Origin: Croceicoccus estronivorus | Lineage (GTDB): Bacteria > Pseudomonadota > Alphaproteobacteria > Sphingomonadales > Sphingomonadaceae | Length of the DNA stretch: 64,000 nt | Assembly (NCBI RefSeq): GCF_001625325.1 | Contig: NZ_JRQQ01000005.1 | Location: 124,001 to 188,000, forward strand | Direction of reading: 5' to 3' | Shown: piece by piece, positions 20,127 through 29,058 of the stretch | Numbering within the stretch: position 1 is the stretch's first letter | Layout: each line of letters begins with the position of its first letter | Notes under the pieces: generated by a model | Told to the model about the DNA's origin: nothing | Seen by the model: the letters and a program-made list of their open reading frames with translations, nothing else | The model's database searches: none | Program-made: the position numbers and the translations under genes

Positions 20127-20738
20127 TCACGCGAATCGCACGCCCTCGAAACGGTGCAAACCCTTGCTGCCATCTTCGCTGGACTGCTGCAGCACCGCAA
20201 CCAGCTTGGCCAGTTCCTCGAACCGGAAAGTCTGATCCAGCGCCACGCCATAGTCGGTGCCCCTCCGCCAACGCACGCGGGCCTCCAACACGGGCAGGGG
20301 ATCGGCTTCCAGCCGCAGTTTCTGACCGATCGCGAGATGCGATTGGCATTCGATCCGTGCCCCGGTTTGCGAAAGATTGCGAATGACGATGCCTGTCGTG
20401 ATGCCCTGGCTCGAGATCAGTGCCGGCAACTGCACCGCCAGCCTGACGGGACGCTTGGGGAAAGGTCCGGGGTCCCCGATCAGCCGGGCCAGATCGACCC
20501 GGTCCATGAACCGGAATCCGGCGTGGCCCTGTTCTTCCCATACGGTTTCGATCCGGTGGCGATCGCCATTGGGCAATTCGAGGATGAAATTTCGGCCTTC
20601 GGGCAGGGGGTGGAATATCTGGACCCTGATCCCGCTCGCCGATGCATCGCGCAATATGCACATGAATTCGCCGGTGGGTGCGACCAGTTTGGCCGTCCTG
20701 ATAAGCAGTGTAAAACGCGGGTCGCGGCGATGATCCAT
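20127..20738 (-). CDS. Tandem PilZ-domain protein (putative c-di-GMP receptor)
   Basis: 203 residues from ATG 20738 (MDHRRDPRF). An open frame continues upstream, but the PilZ domain begins exactly here. Two PilZ-like units are visible. The first has RRDPR at residues 4-8 and DASASG near residue 33. The second has KRPVR near residue 98 and NLSQTG near residue 126. RxxxR plus (D/N)xSxxG is the c-di-GMP-binding signature, so both copies appear complete. There is no other effector domain, so it may act by binding a partner. It is monocistronic, downstream of a possible hairpin terminator that ends the dehydrogenase gene. Confidence 0.82.
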   Translation of the reverse strand: MDHRRDPRFTLLIRTAKLVAPTGEFMCILRDASASGIRVQIFHPLPEGRNFILELPNGDRHRIETVWEEQGHAGFRFMDRVDLARLIGDPGPFPKRPVRLAVQLPALISSQGITTGIVIRNLSQTGARIECQSHLAIGQKLRLEADPLPVLEARVRWRRGTDYGVALDQTFRFEELAKLVAVLQQSSEDGSKGLHRFEGVRFA

Positions 20739-20820
20739 GGTCGGGATATCGTCCGTCCCGCCTGACCCCCCTGTTGGTAGTGCTGTCCCACTCACATCAA
20801 GACACTCCGATAGCCGGAGA

Positions 20821-20843
20821 GGGATTCCCAGCCCTGGAATCCC
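20821..20843 (-). terminator. Hairpin downstream of the FAD-linked dehydrogenase gene
   Basis: An 8-base perfect inverted repeat, GGGATTCC ... GGAATCCC, with a 7-base loop, lies about 120 bases past the dehydrogenase stop on the minus strand. It is followed by TCTCC rather than a long T run, so it is a weak or atypical terminator candidate. The rest of the 20739-20963 gap shows no gene. Confidence 0.35.
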
Positions 20844-20963
20844 GTTCACCCACTTTCCGTTATGCACGCCTGTCCGTTAAGGACGCACTAACGCGGATAT
20901 CAGGGATGGCGCACAGGCATCGGGCGGGGAATCTTCACCTCGTCTGCATGGGTGTGGGATGGG

Positions 20964-22361
20964 CTACATGTCGAAGACCTTGCCCGGATTCATGATCCCT
21001 GCCGGGTCTATCGCCCGCTTTACCGCCCGCATGACATCCACCGCATCGCCATGTTCTTCGACCAGATAATGCTTCTTGCCGATCCCTATGCCATGCTCCC
21101 CGGTGCAAGTGCCGCCATAGCCCAAAGCCAGCTCGACAATGCGTTCGGACAAGGCCTTGGCCCGGGCCACTTCGTCCGGTGAATGGGGATCAAACACCAT
21201 TACGACATGGAAATTCCCGTCACCGACATGGCCGACGATAGGGCCGAAAATACCGCTTTCCTCTATGGCCGCACGCGTATCGGTAATGCAATCGCACAAG
21301 GCAGAGATTGGCACGCAGACATCGGTCGAGATCGCAGTGCAGCCCGGGCGCATCGCGAGGTTTGCATAATAGGCCTGATGCCGCGCCTCCCACAGGGCGG
21401 TGCGTTCCTCCGTCCGGGTCGTCCATTTGAAATCGCCGCCGCCATGGACAGCCGCGATTTCTCCGAACAGGGTCGATTGTTCTGCAACGCCTGCATCCGT
21501 TCCGTGGAATTCGACGAACAGAGTCGGTTTCTCGGCAAGATCCGTCTTCGAATAGGCATTGACCGCACGGATCTGCAATTCGTCGAGCAATTCGATCCGC
21601 GCGACCGGAATGCCGAACTGGATGGTCTGGATCACTGTATCGACAGCGCCGCGCAGGGATTCGAATTCACACACGCCCGAGGAAATCGCTTCCGGCTGGC
21701 CGTAAAGCCGCAAGGTCACTTCGGTGATGATGCCGAGCGTCCCTTCCGAACCGACGAACAGCCCAGTCAGGTCATAGCCCGCCGCCGACTTGCGCGCCCG
21801 GCCGCCCGTGTGAATCACACGCCCGTCAGGCAAGACGACCGTCAGACCCAATACGTTCTGCCGCATCGTCCCGTAACGCACCGCATTCGTGCCGGAGGCC
21901 CGCGTGGCGGACATCCCCCCGATCGTCGCATCGGCACCGGGATCAATCGGAAAGAACAGCCCGGTATGGCGCAGTTCCTCGTTCAGCTGCTTGCGGGTGA
22001 TCCCGGCCTGCACGGTACAATCGAGATCTTCCTGCCCCACCCGGACAAGCCGATCCATCCGGGATAGATCGATGCACAGCCCACCCCGCATGGCGAGGAA
22101 ATTGCCTTCCAGAGATGTCCCTACGCCATAGGGCACGACCGGAATGGCATTTGCCGCGCATATCCGGACCGCTGCAGCCACCTCTTCCGTCGAATGAGGG
22201 AACACCACCGCATCGGGCAACATTGCGGGATAGAATGTCTCAGCCCTGCCATGATGTTCGCGAATGGCCCGCTTGTCGCTGAAACGGTCGCCAAACAGAG
22301 CCTGCAATTCTCCGTACGCTGAAGCATCGGCTTTCGCCGTGACCGTGCCCATATCCGTCAT
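20964..22361 (-). CDS. FAD-linked 2-hydroxyacid dehydrogenase (D-lactate/glycolate oxidase GlcD-like)
   Basis: 465 residues from ATG 22361, chosen because GGAG lies five bases upstream; the frame is open for 20 more codons. The FAD-binding-4 domain has VVPYGVGTSLEGN, GADATIGGMSATRASGTNAVRYGTM and GLFVGSEGTLGIITEVTL. The C-terminal oxidase domain has GHVGDGNFH and TGEHGIGIGKKHYL. These features fit cytochrome-type D-lactate dehydrogenase or glycolate oxidase subunit GlcD. No GlcE/GlcF genes are adjacent, which favours a single-subunit D-2-hydroxyacid dehydrogenase feeding electrons to the respiratory chain. The substrate is not decided by sequence. Confidence 0.88.
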   Translation of the reverse strand: MTDMGTVTAKADASAYGELQALFGDRFSDKRAIREHHGRAETFYPAMLPDAVVFPHSTEEVAAAVRICAANAIPVVPYGVGTSLEGNFLAMRGGLCIDLSRMDRLVRVGQEDLDCTVQAGITRKQLNEELRHTGLFFPIDPGADATIGGMSATRASGTNAVRYGTMRQNVLGLTVVLPDGRVIHTGGRARKSAAGYDLTGLFVGSEGTLGIITEVTLRLYGQPEAISSGVCEFESLRGAVDTVIQTIQFGIPVARIELLDELQIRAVNAYSKTDLAEKPTLFVEFHGTDAGVAEQSTLFGEIAAVHGGGDFKWTTRTEERTALWEARHQAYYANLAMRPGCTAISTDVCVPISALCDCITDTRAAIEESGIFGPIVGHVGDGNFHVVMVFDPHSPDEVARAKALSERIVELALGYGGTCTGEHGIGIGKKHYLVEEHGDAVDVMRAVKRAIDPAGIMNPGKVFDM

Positions 22362-22519
22362 TCGAACTCCATCCATTCGTTGGCAATCCGGGTCATACAG
22401 CCACAACGAGCGCAAAGGCACGCGAAAGCCATTGCTGTCAGTCGGCGCAAATCGACGAACATGGCCAACTTGAGAACGATTTCCTTCGGCCCGGAGTCCT
22501 GTGCAGGCGGCGGGCCGGC

Positions 22520-22604
22520 TGGTGCGGGCGGCGGGACTCGAACCCGCACGAGCAAAGCTCAGGGGATTTTAAGTCCCCGGCGTCTACCATTCCGCCACGC
22601 CCGC
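22520..22604 (-). tRNA. tRNA-Leu (anticodon TAA)
   Basis: 85 bases with encoded CCA (22522-22520). Acceptor stem GCGGGCG pairs with CGCCCGC. The anticodon stem GGGGA/TCCCC encloses loop CTTAAAA, giving anticodon TAA (leucine, codon UUA). It has a long variable arm, TGAGCTTTGCTCG, as expected for a class II tRNA, and a T-loop GGTTCGAGTCC. Confidence 0.97.
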
Positions 22605-22655
22605 GAATATCTGCCTTGCGGGAGGCGGGCTAGCCGGTGACGCGACACTCCGCAA

Positions 22656-22685
22656 TCCGGTTTGAACCGAAAGCTTCAAACCGGA
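22656..22685. repeat. Perfect 11-bp inverted repeat between ihfB and tRNA-Leu
   Basis: TCCGGTTTGAA and TTCAAACCGGA flank an 8-base loop (CCGAAAGC). In RNA from either strand this would fold into a stable hairpin. It lies about 120 bases after the ihfB stop and 52 bases before tRNA-Leu, both on the minus strand. There is no T tract. It may end the ihfB transcript or act in tRNA processing. The rest of 22605-22807 shows nothing recognisable. Confidence 0.5.
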
Positions 22686-22807
22686 CACGTAGGTTCTGAC
22701 GCCCGGTCCCGTTGCAGGGCATAGGCGATCACCCTTCAGATTCGGAAAAATGCGGCCAATTGCGGACAAGCAAGCCTGCAAGCGTCCGGGCCGCGCCAGC
22801 ATAACGC

Positions 22808-23089
22808 TCAATCAGTGTTCAGACGTTCCCGGATTTCCTTGCCGGCCTTGAAATAGGGCACCCGCTTGGCAGGCACATCCACTGCAGTGCCAGTTCGCGG
22901 ATTGCGGCCCTTGCGCGCTTCGCGTTCCCGCGTCGAGAATGCCCCGAAGCCCCGCAATTCCACTCGGCCGCCTTCGGCGAGCCGCTGCGCGATCTCATCA
23001 AAGAAGATTTGAACGACCTGCTCTACTTCATCCGCTCGCAATTCCGGATTGTCCCGAGCAAGAGCTTCAACCAATTCAGACCTGATCAT
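22808..23089 (-). CDS. ihfB: Integration host factor subunit beta
   Basis: 93 residues of the HU/IHF DNA-bending family. The N-terminus MIRSELVEALARDNPEL and the DNA-contact arm GRNPRTGTAVDVPAKRVPYFKAGKEIRERLN identify IHF-beta rather than HU. The loop proline in GRNPRTG intercalates into DNA. IHF-beta dimerises with IHF-alpha (himA), which is not in this window. A strong GGAGG stands seven bases before the ATG. Monocistronic. Confidence 0.95.
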   Translation of the reverse strand: MIRSELVEALARDNPELRADEVEQVVQIFFDEIAQRLAEGGRVELRGFGAFSTREREARKGRNPRTGTAVDVPAKRVPYFKAGKEIRERLNTD

Positions 23090-23352
23090 CGCAATCCTCC
23101 ACGACTGCGTAAACCGGAACCGTTATCAGCCCGTGCTGCCGAACGCCTCCGTACACCCCCTATGGGCAAACCGCGACCCTGCGGCTATCCTGGCAGACTG
23201 CCAGACGAACGGCCCAGGCGCAATTGCATCGCTGCAAATATTTTCATCAGCTCCCGATTGTCCCGAAACGCAACGTATCGGCGCTTCACAGAGCGGCGGT
23301 TTCGTCTAGTCTGCCGATCAAGGACAAACAGGCGGACGAGGTGAACGGGCGG

Positions 23353-24927
23353 ATGGTCAGCCATTATGCGCAGGATGGAGATGCAGCCGGGACATTCCTG
23401 GGCCACCCCAAGGGCCTGTTCGTCCTGTTCTTCGCCGAAATGTGGGAACGCTTTTCCTACTACGGGATGCGGGCCCTGCTGATCTTCTACCTGACCCAGC
23501 ACTGGCTTTTTTCCGACGCCGAAAGCGGCTTCATCTACGGCGCATACACGTCGCTGGTTTACATCACTCCGGTTTTGGGAGGCTATCTGGCCGACCGCTA
23601 TCTGGGACAGCGCAAGGCCGTGCTGTTCGGCGCGGTCCTGCTGACCTGCGGCCATTTCCTAATGGGCTTCGAAGGGGATGGCGGGCAGGGGAGTGCCGCG
23701 CTCAGCCTGTTCTGGCTGGCCCTGTCGTTCATCATTGTCGGCTCGGGATTTCTCAAGGCCAATATCTCGGTGATCGTCGGCCAGCTCTACGGCCTCACGG
23801 ATATCCGGCGGGACGGCGCGTATACGATTTTCTATATGGGTATCAATCTGGGCGCGGCGGCCGGTTCGCTGCTCTGCGGTTATCTCGGCCAGACCTATGG
23901 CTGGAGCTATGGCTTCGGCGCGGCAGGTTTCGGCATGCTGGCAGGCCTCATAGTGTTCGCGGTCTTCAAACCGTTGCTGCTCGGACGGGGGGAACCGCCC
24001 CGCGCGCTCAGCCGCACCCGTGAATTTCTCTTCTACGCGCTGGGCGTAGCCGCGGTTGCCGTGATCTGGCTGTTGATTCAGTATCAGGAAGCGATCGGCT
24101 GGCTGCTGCTCGCCGCCGGGGCGGTGCTCGTCACGTATGTGTTCTACACCGCCATCATCCGCCTTGAGCGCGATGCGCGCGACCGGATATTCGCGGCAAT
24201 GTTCCTGATCTTCGGATCGATCCTGTTCTGGGCCCTGTTCGAACAGGCGGGCAGCTCGCTCAACCTCTATACCGACCGCTTCGTCGACCGGGCGGGCGTG
24301 CCGGCCAGCATGTTCCAGTCGATCAATGCGATCTACATCGTCCTGCTCGCCCCGGTCTTCGCCGGGCTGTGGACCTGGCTTGCCCGTCATGGGAAGGAAC
24401 CTTCCACACCCGCGAAGTTCGGCGTTGCGATGATCCTGTTGGGCGCGGGCTTTCTGGCGCTGGTGTGGGGCGCCGCACTGGGCGGAGACGGCGCACAGAC
24501 GGCAGTCATTTTCATTTTCCTGATTTATTTTCTACACACCAGCGGGGAATTGTGCCTTTCGCCGGTCGGCCTGTCCGCAATGAACCGGCTCGCACCCGCG
24601 CATATGGCTTCGCTCATCATGGGCACATGGTTCTTCGCGTCGGCAACAGGCAATTTCGTTGCAGGGCTGATCGCGGCAGCGACGGGGTCAGAACGGGCCA
24701 GCGGCGAGGGGGCCGGTCAGCATGTGGTGCTCGAAGTCTATAGCCAGATTGGCTGGATCGCGGTCGCGGTCGGTATCGGAGTGCTGGTAATATCGCCATG
24801 GATCCGGCGACTTATGCATCTCGACACGCTGGGCGACGATAATGTGGGTGACGATCTGCTCGGCCAGGAAACAGTGGGCGAACCACAGGCAGCCGGAATG
24901 AAGCCCGAGACAGGGCCTCATCCGTGA
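23353..24927 (+). CDS. POT/PTR2-family proton-dependent oligopeptide transporter
   Basis: 524 residues from ATG 23353; a GTG at 23341 and an open frame further upstream exist, and the start is not firmly decided. Conserved PTR2 signature FFAEMWERFSYYGMRALLIFYL (ExxERFxYYG) lies near residues 27-48, followed by TPVLGGYLADRYLGQR and the second signature FYMGINLGAAAGSL. About 14 hydrophobic spans are visible, and the C-terminal part has TSGELCLSPVGLSAMNRLAP. It is an inner-membrane importer of di- and tripeptides driven by protons. It could feed peptides released by the exported M28 peptidase, but that is inference. Confidence 0.92.
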   Translation: MVSHYAQDGDAAGTFLGHPKGLFVLFFAEMWERFSYYGMRALLIFYLTQHWLFSDAESGFIYGAYTSLVYITPVLGGYLADRYLGQRKAVLFGAVLLTCGHFLMGFEGDGGQGSAALSLFWLALSFIIVGSGFLKANISVIVGQLYGLTDIRRDGAYTIFYMGINLGAAAGSLLCGYLGQTYGWSYGFGAAGFGMLAGLIVFAVFKPLLLGRGEPPRALSRTREFLFYALGVAAVAVIWLLIQYQEAIGWLLLAAGAVLVTYVFYTAIIRLERDARDRIFAAMFLIFGSILFWALFEQAGSSLNLYTDRFVDRAGVPASMFQSINAIYIVLLAPVFAGLWTWLARHGKEPSTPAKFGVAMILLGAGFLALVWGAALGGDGAQTAVIFIFLIYFLHTSGELCLSPVGLSAMNRLAPAHMASLIMGTWFFASATGNFVAGLIAAATGSERASGEGAGQHVVLEVYSQIGWIAVAVGIGVLVISPWIRRLMHLDTLGDDNVGDDLLGQETVGEPQAAGMKPETGPHP

Positions 24928-24970
24928 TCATGAGAGAAATACGGATCCGGCCAGATAGGAGGGAGACCCC

Positions 24971-25654
24971 ATGGAAGCCCCGCTGATTTCATTGCTGGCG
25001 GCCTGCATCGCCTTTGTCGGCAGCCATTTCGTCATGTCGCATCCCCTGCGTTCACCGCTTGCCGACGGGTTGGGCGACAGGCTTTTTCTCGCGCTCTATT
25101 CGCTCGTCAGTCTGGTCACATTCGCCTGGGTGGTGATCGCTTTTCGCGCGGCCTATGGAATTGGCGCTCCGGCATGGAACGGGCAGACCAATCTGGCCTG
25201 GGGGCTGGCGAGCCTGCTGACTCTCTTTGCCCTTTTGCTGTTTCTTGGCTCGCTCAGGGGCAATCCGGCGGCACCGGAAACACCGCCCGCAAAGATTGCG
25301 GCCGCGCAGCCGCGCGGGGCCTACGCCGTCACACGCCATCCGATGATGTGGGGCTTCGCACTGTGGGCTGTCGCCCATATCCTGATCATGCCGACGCCCC
25401 GCTCCGTGATCCTGTGCGGGGCCATTCTGATTCTCGCCCTGCTCGGCGCACATTTGCAGGACCGCAAGAAAGAGATGCTGCTGGGTGCCGCCTGGAAGGG
25501 CTGGGAAGCGCAGACCAGCTACTGGCCGCAGTGGGGCAAGCTCGTGAGCGCGGGTTGGGGCCTGTGGGCGCTCACGGTCATCCTGTGGCTGGCCATCACC
25601 TGGCTGCACTTTCTCGGCGCTGGTATCAACGCAGGCGTTTGGCGCTGGTATTGA
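24971..25654 (+). CDS. NnrU-family integral membrane protein
   Basis: 227 residues, with about six hydrophobic spans and the NnrU-domain landmarks GSHFVMSHPLRSPL near the N-terminus, GLASLLTLFALLLF, and YAVTRHPMMWGFALWAVAH. NnrU proteins were first linked to nitrite/nitric oxide reduction in Rhodobacter, but most homologues lie outside denitrification operons and the biochemical role is unclear; some relatives are isoprenoid-modifying methyltransferase-fold proteins. An excellent AGGAGG lies ten bases before the ATG. No denitrification gene is near. Possibly co-transcribed with the peptide transporter (43 bases apart). Confidence 0.85.
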   Translation: MEAPLISLLAACIAFVGSHFVMSHPLRSPLADGLGDRLFLALYSLVSLVTFAWVVIAFRAAYGIGAPAWNGQTNLAWGLASLLTLFALLLFLGSLRGNPAAPETPPAKIAAAQPRGAYAVTRHPMMWGFALWAVAHILIMPTPRSVILCGAILILALLGAHLQDRKKEMLLGAAWKGWEAQTSYWPQWGKLVSAGWGLWALTVILWLAITWLHFLGAGINAGVWRWY

Positions 25655-25687
25655 GACAGGTGCCTGACACCTGACGCGAAGGCATTC

Positions 25688-27610
25688 TCAGGCGCGCGCT
25701 TCTTCGACCCCGGCGCTGTTGTGACGTAGCGCCTTCAGCGCGACATCGACGATCTGCGGGGCATTCAGCCCGGCGGCATCGTATTGCTTGTCAGGCGCAT
25801 CCTGGTCCTGAAAAACGTCGGGCAGACGCATGGTGCGGATCTTGAGGCCCGCATCCAGCAGCCCCTGATCGCTCGCCAGCGTCAACACATGCGCGCCCAA
25901 TCCGCCGATGCTGCCTTCCTCGATCGTAACGACGACTTCGTGAGTAGCCATCAATTGCCGGATGAGATCGGAATCGAGCGGTTTGGCAAAGCGCAAGTCT
26001 GCCACTGTCGTGGACAGTCCCTTTGCCTCAAGCTGTTCGGCCGCCTTGAGGCTTTCCCCCAGCCGTGTGCCAAGGGACAAGAGGGCGATCTTGCTGCCTT
26101 GCCTGACGATCCTGCCCTTGCCGATTTCCAGCCTCTGCGGGATTTCGGGCAAGGCCACGCCCGTTCCTGCCCCGCGCGGATAGCGGAAGGCAATCGGGCC
26201 GCTGTCATGCAAGGCGGCGGTGTGAGTCATGTGGACGAGTTCCGCCTCGTCCGCGGCCGCCATGACCACGAAGTTGGGCAAGGTCGCCAGATAGGTAATG
26301 TCGAAACTGCCTGCGTGCGTGGCCCCGTCCGCGCCGACCAGCCCCGCACGGTCGATCGCGAACCGCACCGGCAGATTCTGGATCGCCACATCATGCACGA
26401 CCTGATCGAACGCCCGTTGCAGGAAGGTGGAATAGATCGCGCAGAACGGCCGCATGCCCTGCGCAGCCAATCCGGCTGCGAATGTCACCGCATGCTGTTC
26501 GGCAATGCCGACGTCGAAGCTGCGATCGGGGAAAGCGGCCTCGAATTTGTCCAGCCCGGTGCCCGATGGCATGGCCGCGGTAATGGCGCAGATCGTTTCG
26601 TCCCGCCGCGCTTCCGCGATCAACGAGCTCGCGAAGACGCTGGTATAGCTGGGCGGTCCACCGGCGCTCTTTTTCTGTTCCCCGGTGATGACGTCGAACT
26701 TCTGGACCCCATGGTACTTGTCCTCGGCCGCCTCGGCAGGAGCGTAGCCTTTACCCTTTTGCGTGACGACGTGAACCAGGATCGGCCCTTCGGCCGCATC
26801 GCGCACGTTCTGCAAAACCGGGATCAGCGCATCGAGGTCGTGCCCATCGACCGGGCCGACATAATAGAAGCCGAGTTCCTCGAACAGAGTGCCGCCCATG
26901 GCCATTCCGCGCGCAAATTCATCAGTCTTTCGCGCAGCATTGTGCAACGGGCGCGGCAGTTTTCGGGCAAACTTCTTCGCGAGTTCACGCAGTCCCAGGA
27001 AACGTCCGCTGGACACCAGCCGCGCGAGATAGGCCGAAAGGCCGCCCACTGGCGGGGCAATCGACATGTCGTTGTCGTTGAGGATCACGACCAGCCGGTT
27101 GCCTGCGGCCTGCGCGTTGTTCATCGCCTCGTAGGCCATGCCCGCGCTCATCGCGCCATCCCCGATCACGGCGATGCCCTTGCCCTGCTTGCCCGAAAGT
27201 TTGTTGGCAATGGCAAAGCCCAATGCAGCCGAGATCGAAGTGGAAGAGTGCGCGGTCCCGAACGGGTCGTATTCGCTCTCGCTCCGCTTGGTAAAGCCGG
27301 ACAAACCGCCAGCTTGCCGAATCGTGCGAATCCTGTCGCGGCGGCCAGTGATGATCTTGTGCGGATAGGCCTGATGGCCGACATCCCAGACAAGCCGGTC
27401 ATCCGGGGTATTGAACACATAGTGGATGGCCACGGTCAGTTCGACCACGCCGAGGCCGGATCCCAGGTGGCCACCGGTCTGACCGACTGCAGCAATCATT
27501 TCAGCACGCAATTCGTCGGCGAGCTGCCGCAATTGCGACGGTTCGAGCATACGCAGATCGGCAGGAACATCGACCTGGTCGAGCAGGGGAGTGGCCGGAT
27601 TGTCGGTCAT
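25688..27610 (-). CDS. dxs: 1-deoxy-D-xylulose-5-phosphate synthase
   Basis: 640 residues from ATG 27610 ([14 protein letters not shown]); an in-frame ATG nine codons earlier is less typical. First enzyme of the MEP isoprenoid pathway, joining pyruvate and glyceraldehyde-3-phosphate. Thiamine-diphosphate site [17 protein letters not shown] near residue 150, [15 protein letters not shown], the transketolase-like central domain with [13 protein letters not shown], and [14 protein letters not shown]. The C-terminal transketolase domain has [13 protein letters not shown]. It follows the zur-like gene by 42 bases and may be co-transcribed. Confidence 0.96.
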   Translation of the reverse strand: MTDNPATPLLDQVDVPADLRMLEPSQLRQLADELRAEMIAAVGQTGGHLGSGLGVVELTVAIHYVFNTPDDRLVWDVGHQAYPHKIITGRRDRIRTIRQAGGLSGFTKRSESEYDPFGTAHSSTSISAALGFAIANKLSGKQGKGIAVIGDGAMSAGMAYEAMNNAQAAGNRLVVILNDNDMSIAPPVGGLSAYLARLVSSGRFLGLRELAKKFARKLPRPLHNAARKTDEFARGMAMGGTLFEELGFYYVGPVDGHDLDALIPVLQNVRDAAEGPILVHVVTQKGKGYAPAEAAEDKYHGVQKFDVITGEQKKSAGGPPSYTSVFASSLIAEARRDETICAITAAMPSGTGLDKFEAAFPDRSFDVGIAEQHAVTFAAGLAAQGMRPFCAIYSTFLQRAFDQVVHDVAIQNLPVRFAIDRAGLVGADGATHAGSFDITYLATLPNFVVMAAADEAELVHMTHTAALHDSGPIAFRYPRGAGTGVALPEIPQRLEIGKGRIVRQGSKIALLSLGTRLGESLKAAEQLEAKGLSTTVADLRFAKPLDSDLIRQLMATHEVVVTIEEGSIGGLGAHVLTLASDQGLLDAGLKIRTMRLPDVFQDQDAPDKQYDAAGLNAPQIVDVALKALRHNSAGVEEARA

Positions 27611-27652
27611 CGCGCGGCGCTTACACTGCAATGGCATTGCTGTCGATGAACA

Positions 27653-28114
27653 CTAACCCGCACAGGCATCGCACAGGCCCCGCAATTCCACCACTGGCCG
27701 CACATCGGCAAATCCGGCCTGCTTTCCCGCATCGCGCAAGGCACCGGTCAGCCGATCGTCGTCGAGATGGGTAACATGGCCGCACTCGTCGCAAATCAGG
27801 AAGATGCAATCGTGGCGGCAACCAGGATGAACATTGGCGAGATAGGCATTGGCGCTTTCAATCCGGTTGGCGAGGTTCGTGCGCACAAACAGGTCGAGAA
27901 TACGATAGACGCTGTTTGCCGCCACGCGCTTACCCCGGGCGGCGGACAGTTCTTCGGCGATGTCGTAGGCTGAAACCGGGCGATTGGCGTCGGCCAGCGC
28001 CTTGAACACATCGGCGCGCATCGCGGTCCATTGCTCGCCCGCGCCGGTCAGAACCGAACTGGCCGCAGAAACCAGACCTTCGCCCGAAATTTCACGATGA
28101 TGATGCACACCCAT
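27653..28114 (-). CDS. Fur-family transcriptional regulator, Zur-like
   Basis: 153 residues. Winged-helix N-terminal half with TAMRADVFKALADANRPVSAYDI and NSVYRILDLFVRTNL (recognition helix). The C-terminal half has the zinc/metal site HPGCRHDCIFLICDECGHV and structural cysteine pairs CDEC and CDAC at the very end. The HPGCRHDCIFLIC pattern and short length favour Zur (zinc sensor) over Fur. The start region MGVHHHRE is histidine-rich. It may repress zinc-uptake genes elsewhere; no zinc transporter is in this window. I found no clear Zur box in front of it. Confidence 0.85.
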   Translation of the reverse strand: MGVHHHREISGEGLVSAASSVLTGAGEQWTAMRADVFKALADANRPVSAYDIAEELSAARGKRVAANSVYRILDLFVRTNLANRIESANAYLANVHPGCRHDCIFLICDECGHVTHLDDDRLTGALRDAGKQAGFADVRPVVELRGLCDACAG

Positions 28115-28149
28115 CAGCGCAACATAAGCATCCCCTGCGCCGGGGGCAA

Positions 28150-28824
28150 TCAGCCGGTCACGAAACCGGCCCGGTACATGCCGGGGAAAATCCGCTTGAG
28201 CGCCTTAACTTTGGGTGCATCCCATTGCACGATGTAGGGATGGCGCGGATGGGCCGCCATGAAATCCTGGTGATGGGCCTCCGCCGGATAAAATGCCCGA
28301 TAGGCCTCGATCCTGGTCACAATCGGTTTGTGCCACACACCCGATGCCTTGATCTGCGCCAGATAGGCAGCCGCAACCTTGCGCTGTTCGGCATCCAGCG
28401 GGACAAGCGCGGAGCGATATTGCGTGCCGTGATCCGGGCCCTGATAATTGAGTGTCGTGGGGTCCGCGATGACCGAAAAGAATATCCGCAAAAGCTGGTC
28501 GTAGCGGACGATTTCAGGATTGTAGGTAACCTTGACGGCTTCCGCGTGGCCCGTCCTGCCTCCGCTAACAGCGGCGTAATCGGCATTCTTACCGTTGCCG
28601 CCGTGATAACCGGAGATGGCGCTGGTCACACCTTTCACATGGCTGAAGACGCCTTCGACGCCCCAGAAACAGCCCCCGGCGAAAATCGCCGTTTGCAATC
28701 CCTTGCCTTCATCCGCGACACGTTTGGGCGCAGGCGCCTCAACCGGTTTTTCGGAGGCCTGAACAGGCTGCTGGCAAGCCGAGAGGAAAAGGGCAAGCGC
28801 ACCAAGAGCCGCCGCCCGCCGCAT
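28150..28824 (-). CDS. msrA: Peptide-methionine (S)-S-oxide reductase, lipoprotein
   Basis: 224 residues. Lipoprotein signal [17 protein letters not shown] with lipobox cysteine 17, so the enzyme should be anchored in the periplasm. The catalytic motif GGCFWGVEG begins near residue 50. It is followed by SGYHGG, GRTGHAEAVKVTYNP and QGPDHGTQYRS, all diagnostic for MsrA. It repairs the S epimer of methionine sulfoxide; the window's msrB, also exported, repairs the R epimer. The ATG overlaps the stop of a 36-codon ORF upstream (TGATG), so the two are probably coupled. Confidence 0.95.
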   Translation of the reverse strand: MRRAAALGALALFLSACQQPVQASEKPVEAPAPKRVADEGKGLQTAIFAGGCFWGVEGVFSHVKGVTSAISGYHGGNGKNADYAAVSGGRTGHAEAVKVTYNPEIVRYDQLLRIFFSVIADPTTLNYQGPDHGTQYRSALVPLDAEQRKVAAAYLAQIKASGVWHKPIVTRIEAYRAFYPAEAHHQDFMAAHPRHPYIVQWDAPKVKALKRIFPGMYRAGFVTG

Positions 28825-28934
28825 CAGGCAATGATCCCGCCGACCCTGCCGAGCAGATCGACCAGCACGATCACGGCGCCAAGGCCGAAGCCGATGGCGA
28901 AATTGCGGTAGAGATCATCTTGTAGCCGGACCAT
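28824..28934 (-). CDS. 36-residue single-span membrane protein coupled to msrA
   Basis: ATG 28934 to TGA 28824. The sequence begins [20 protein letters not shown] and continues with a hydrophobic stretch VIVLVDLL, then GRVGGIIA. One transmembrane segment (about residues 13-27) is likely. The stop shares a base with the msrA ATG (TGATG), the same kind of coupling seen between real genes in this genome. That supports it being translated. I do not recognise a family. It might help anchor or place MsrA, but this is only a guess from position. Confidence 0.5.
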   Translation of the reverse strand: MVRLQDDLYRNFAIGFGLGAVIVLVDLLGRVGGIIA

Positions 28935-29058
28935 CGCATCCAATCCGTGAAACGTTTTTCGTCATAGCGTGCCGCACCGGATGCACCGGCGCGGCTGACC
29001 CTATGCTGAATGATGCGGCAGGCAGGCGTTCATGCACCCGCCTGTCGTTTCATCTCCA

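Noticed and set aside
29023-29044. Hairpin after purH as terminator
   Set aside because: Only six paired bases and no U run; too weak to list as a terminator.
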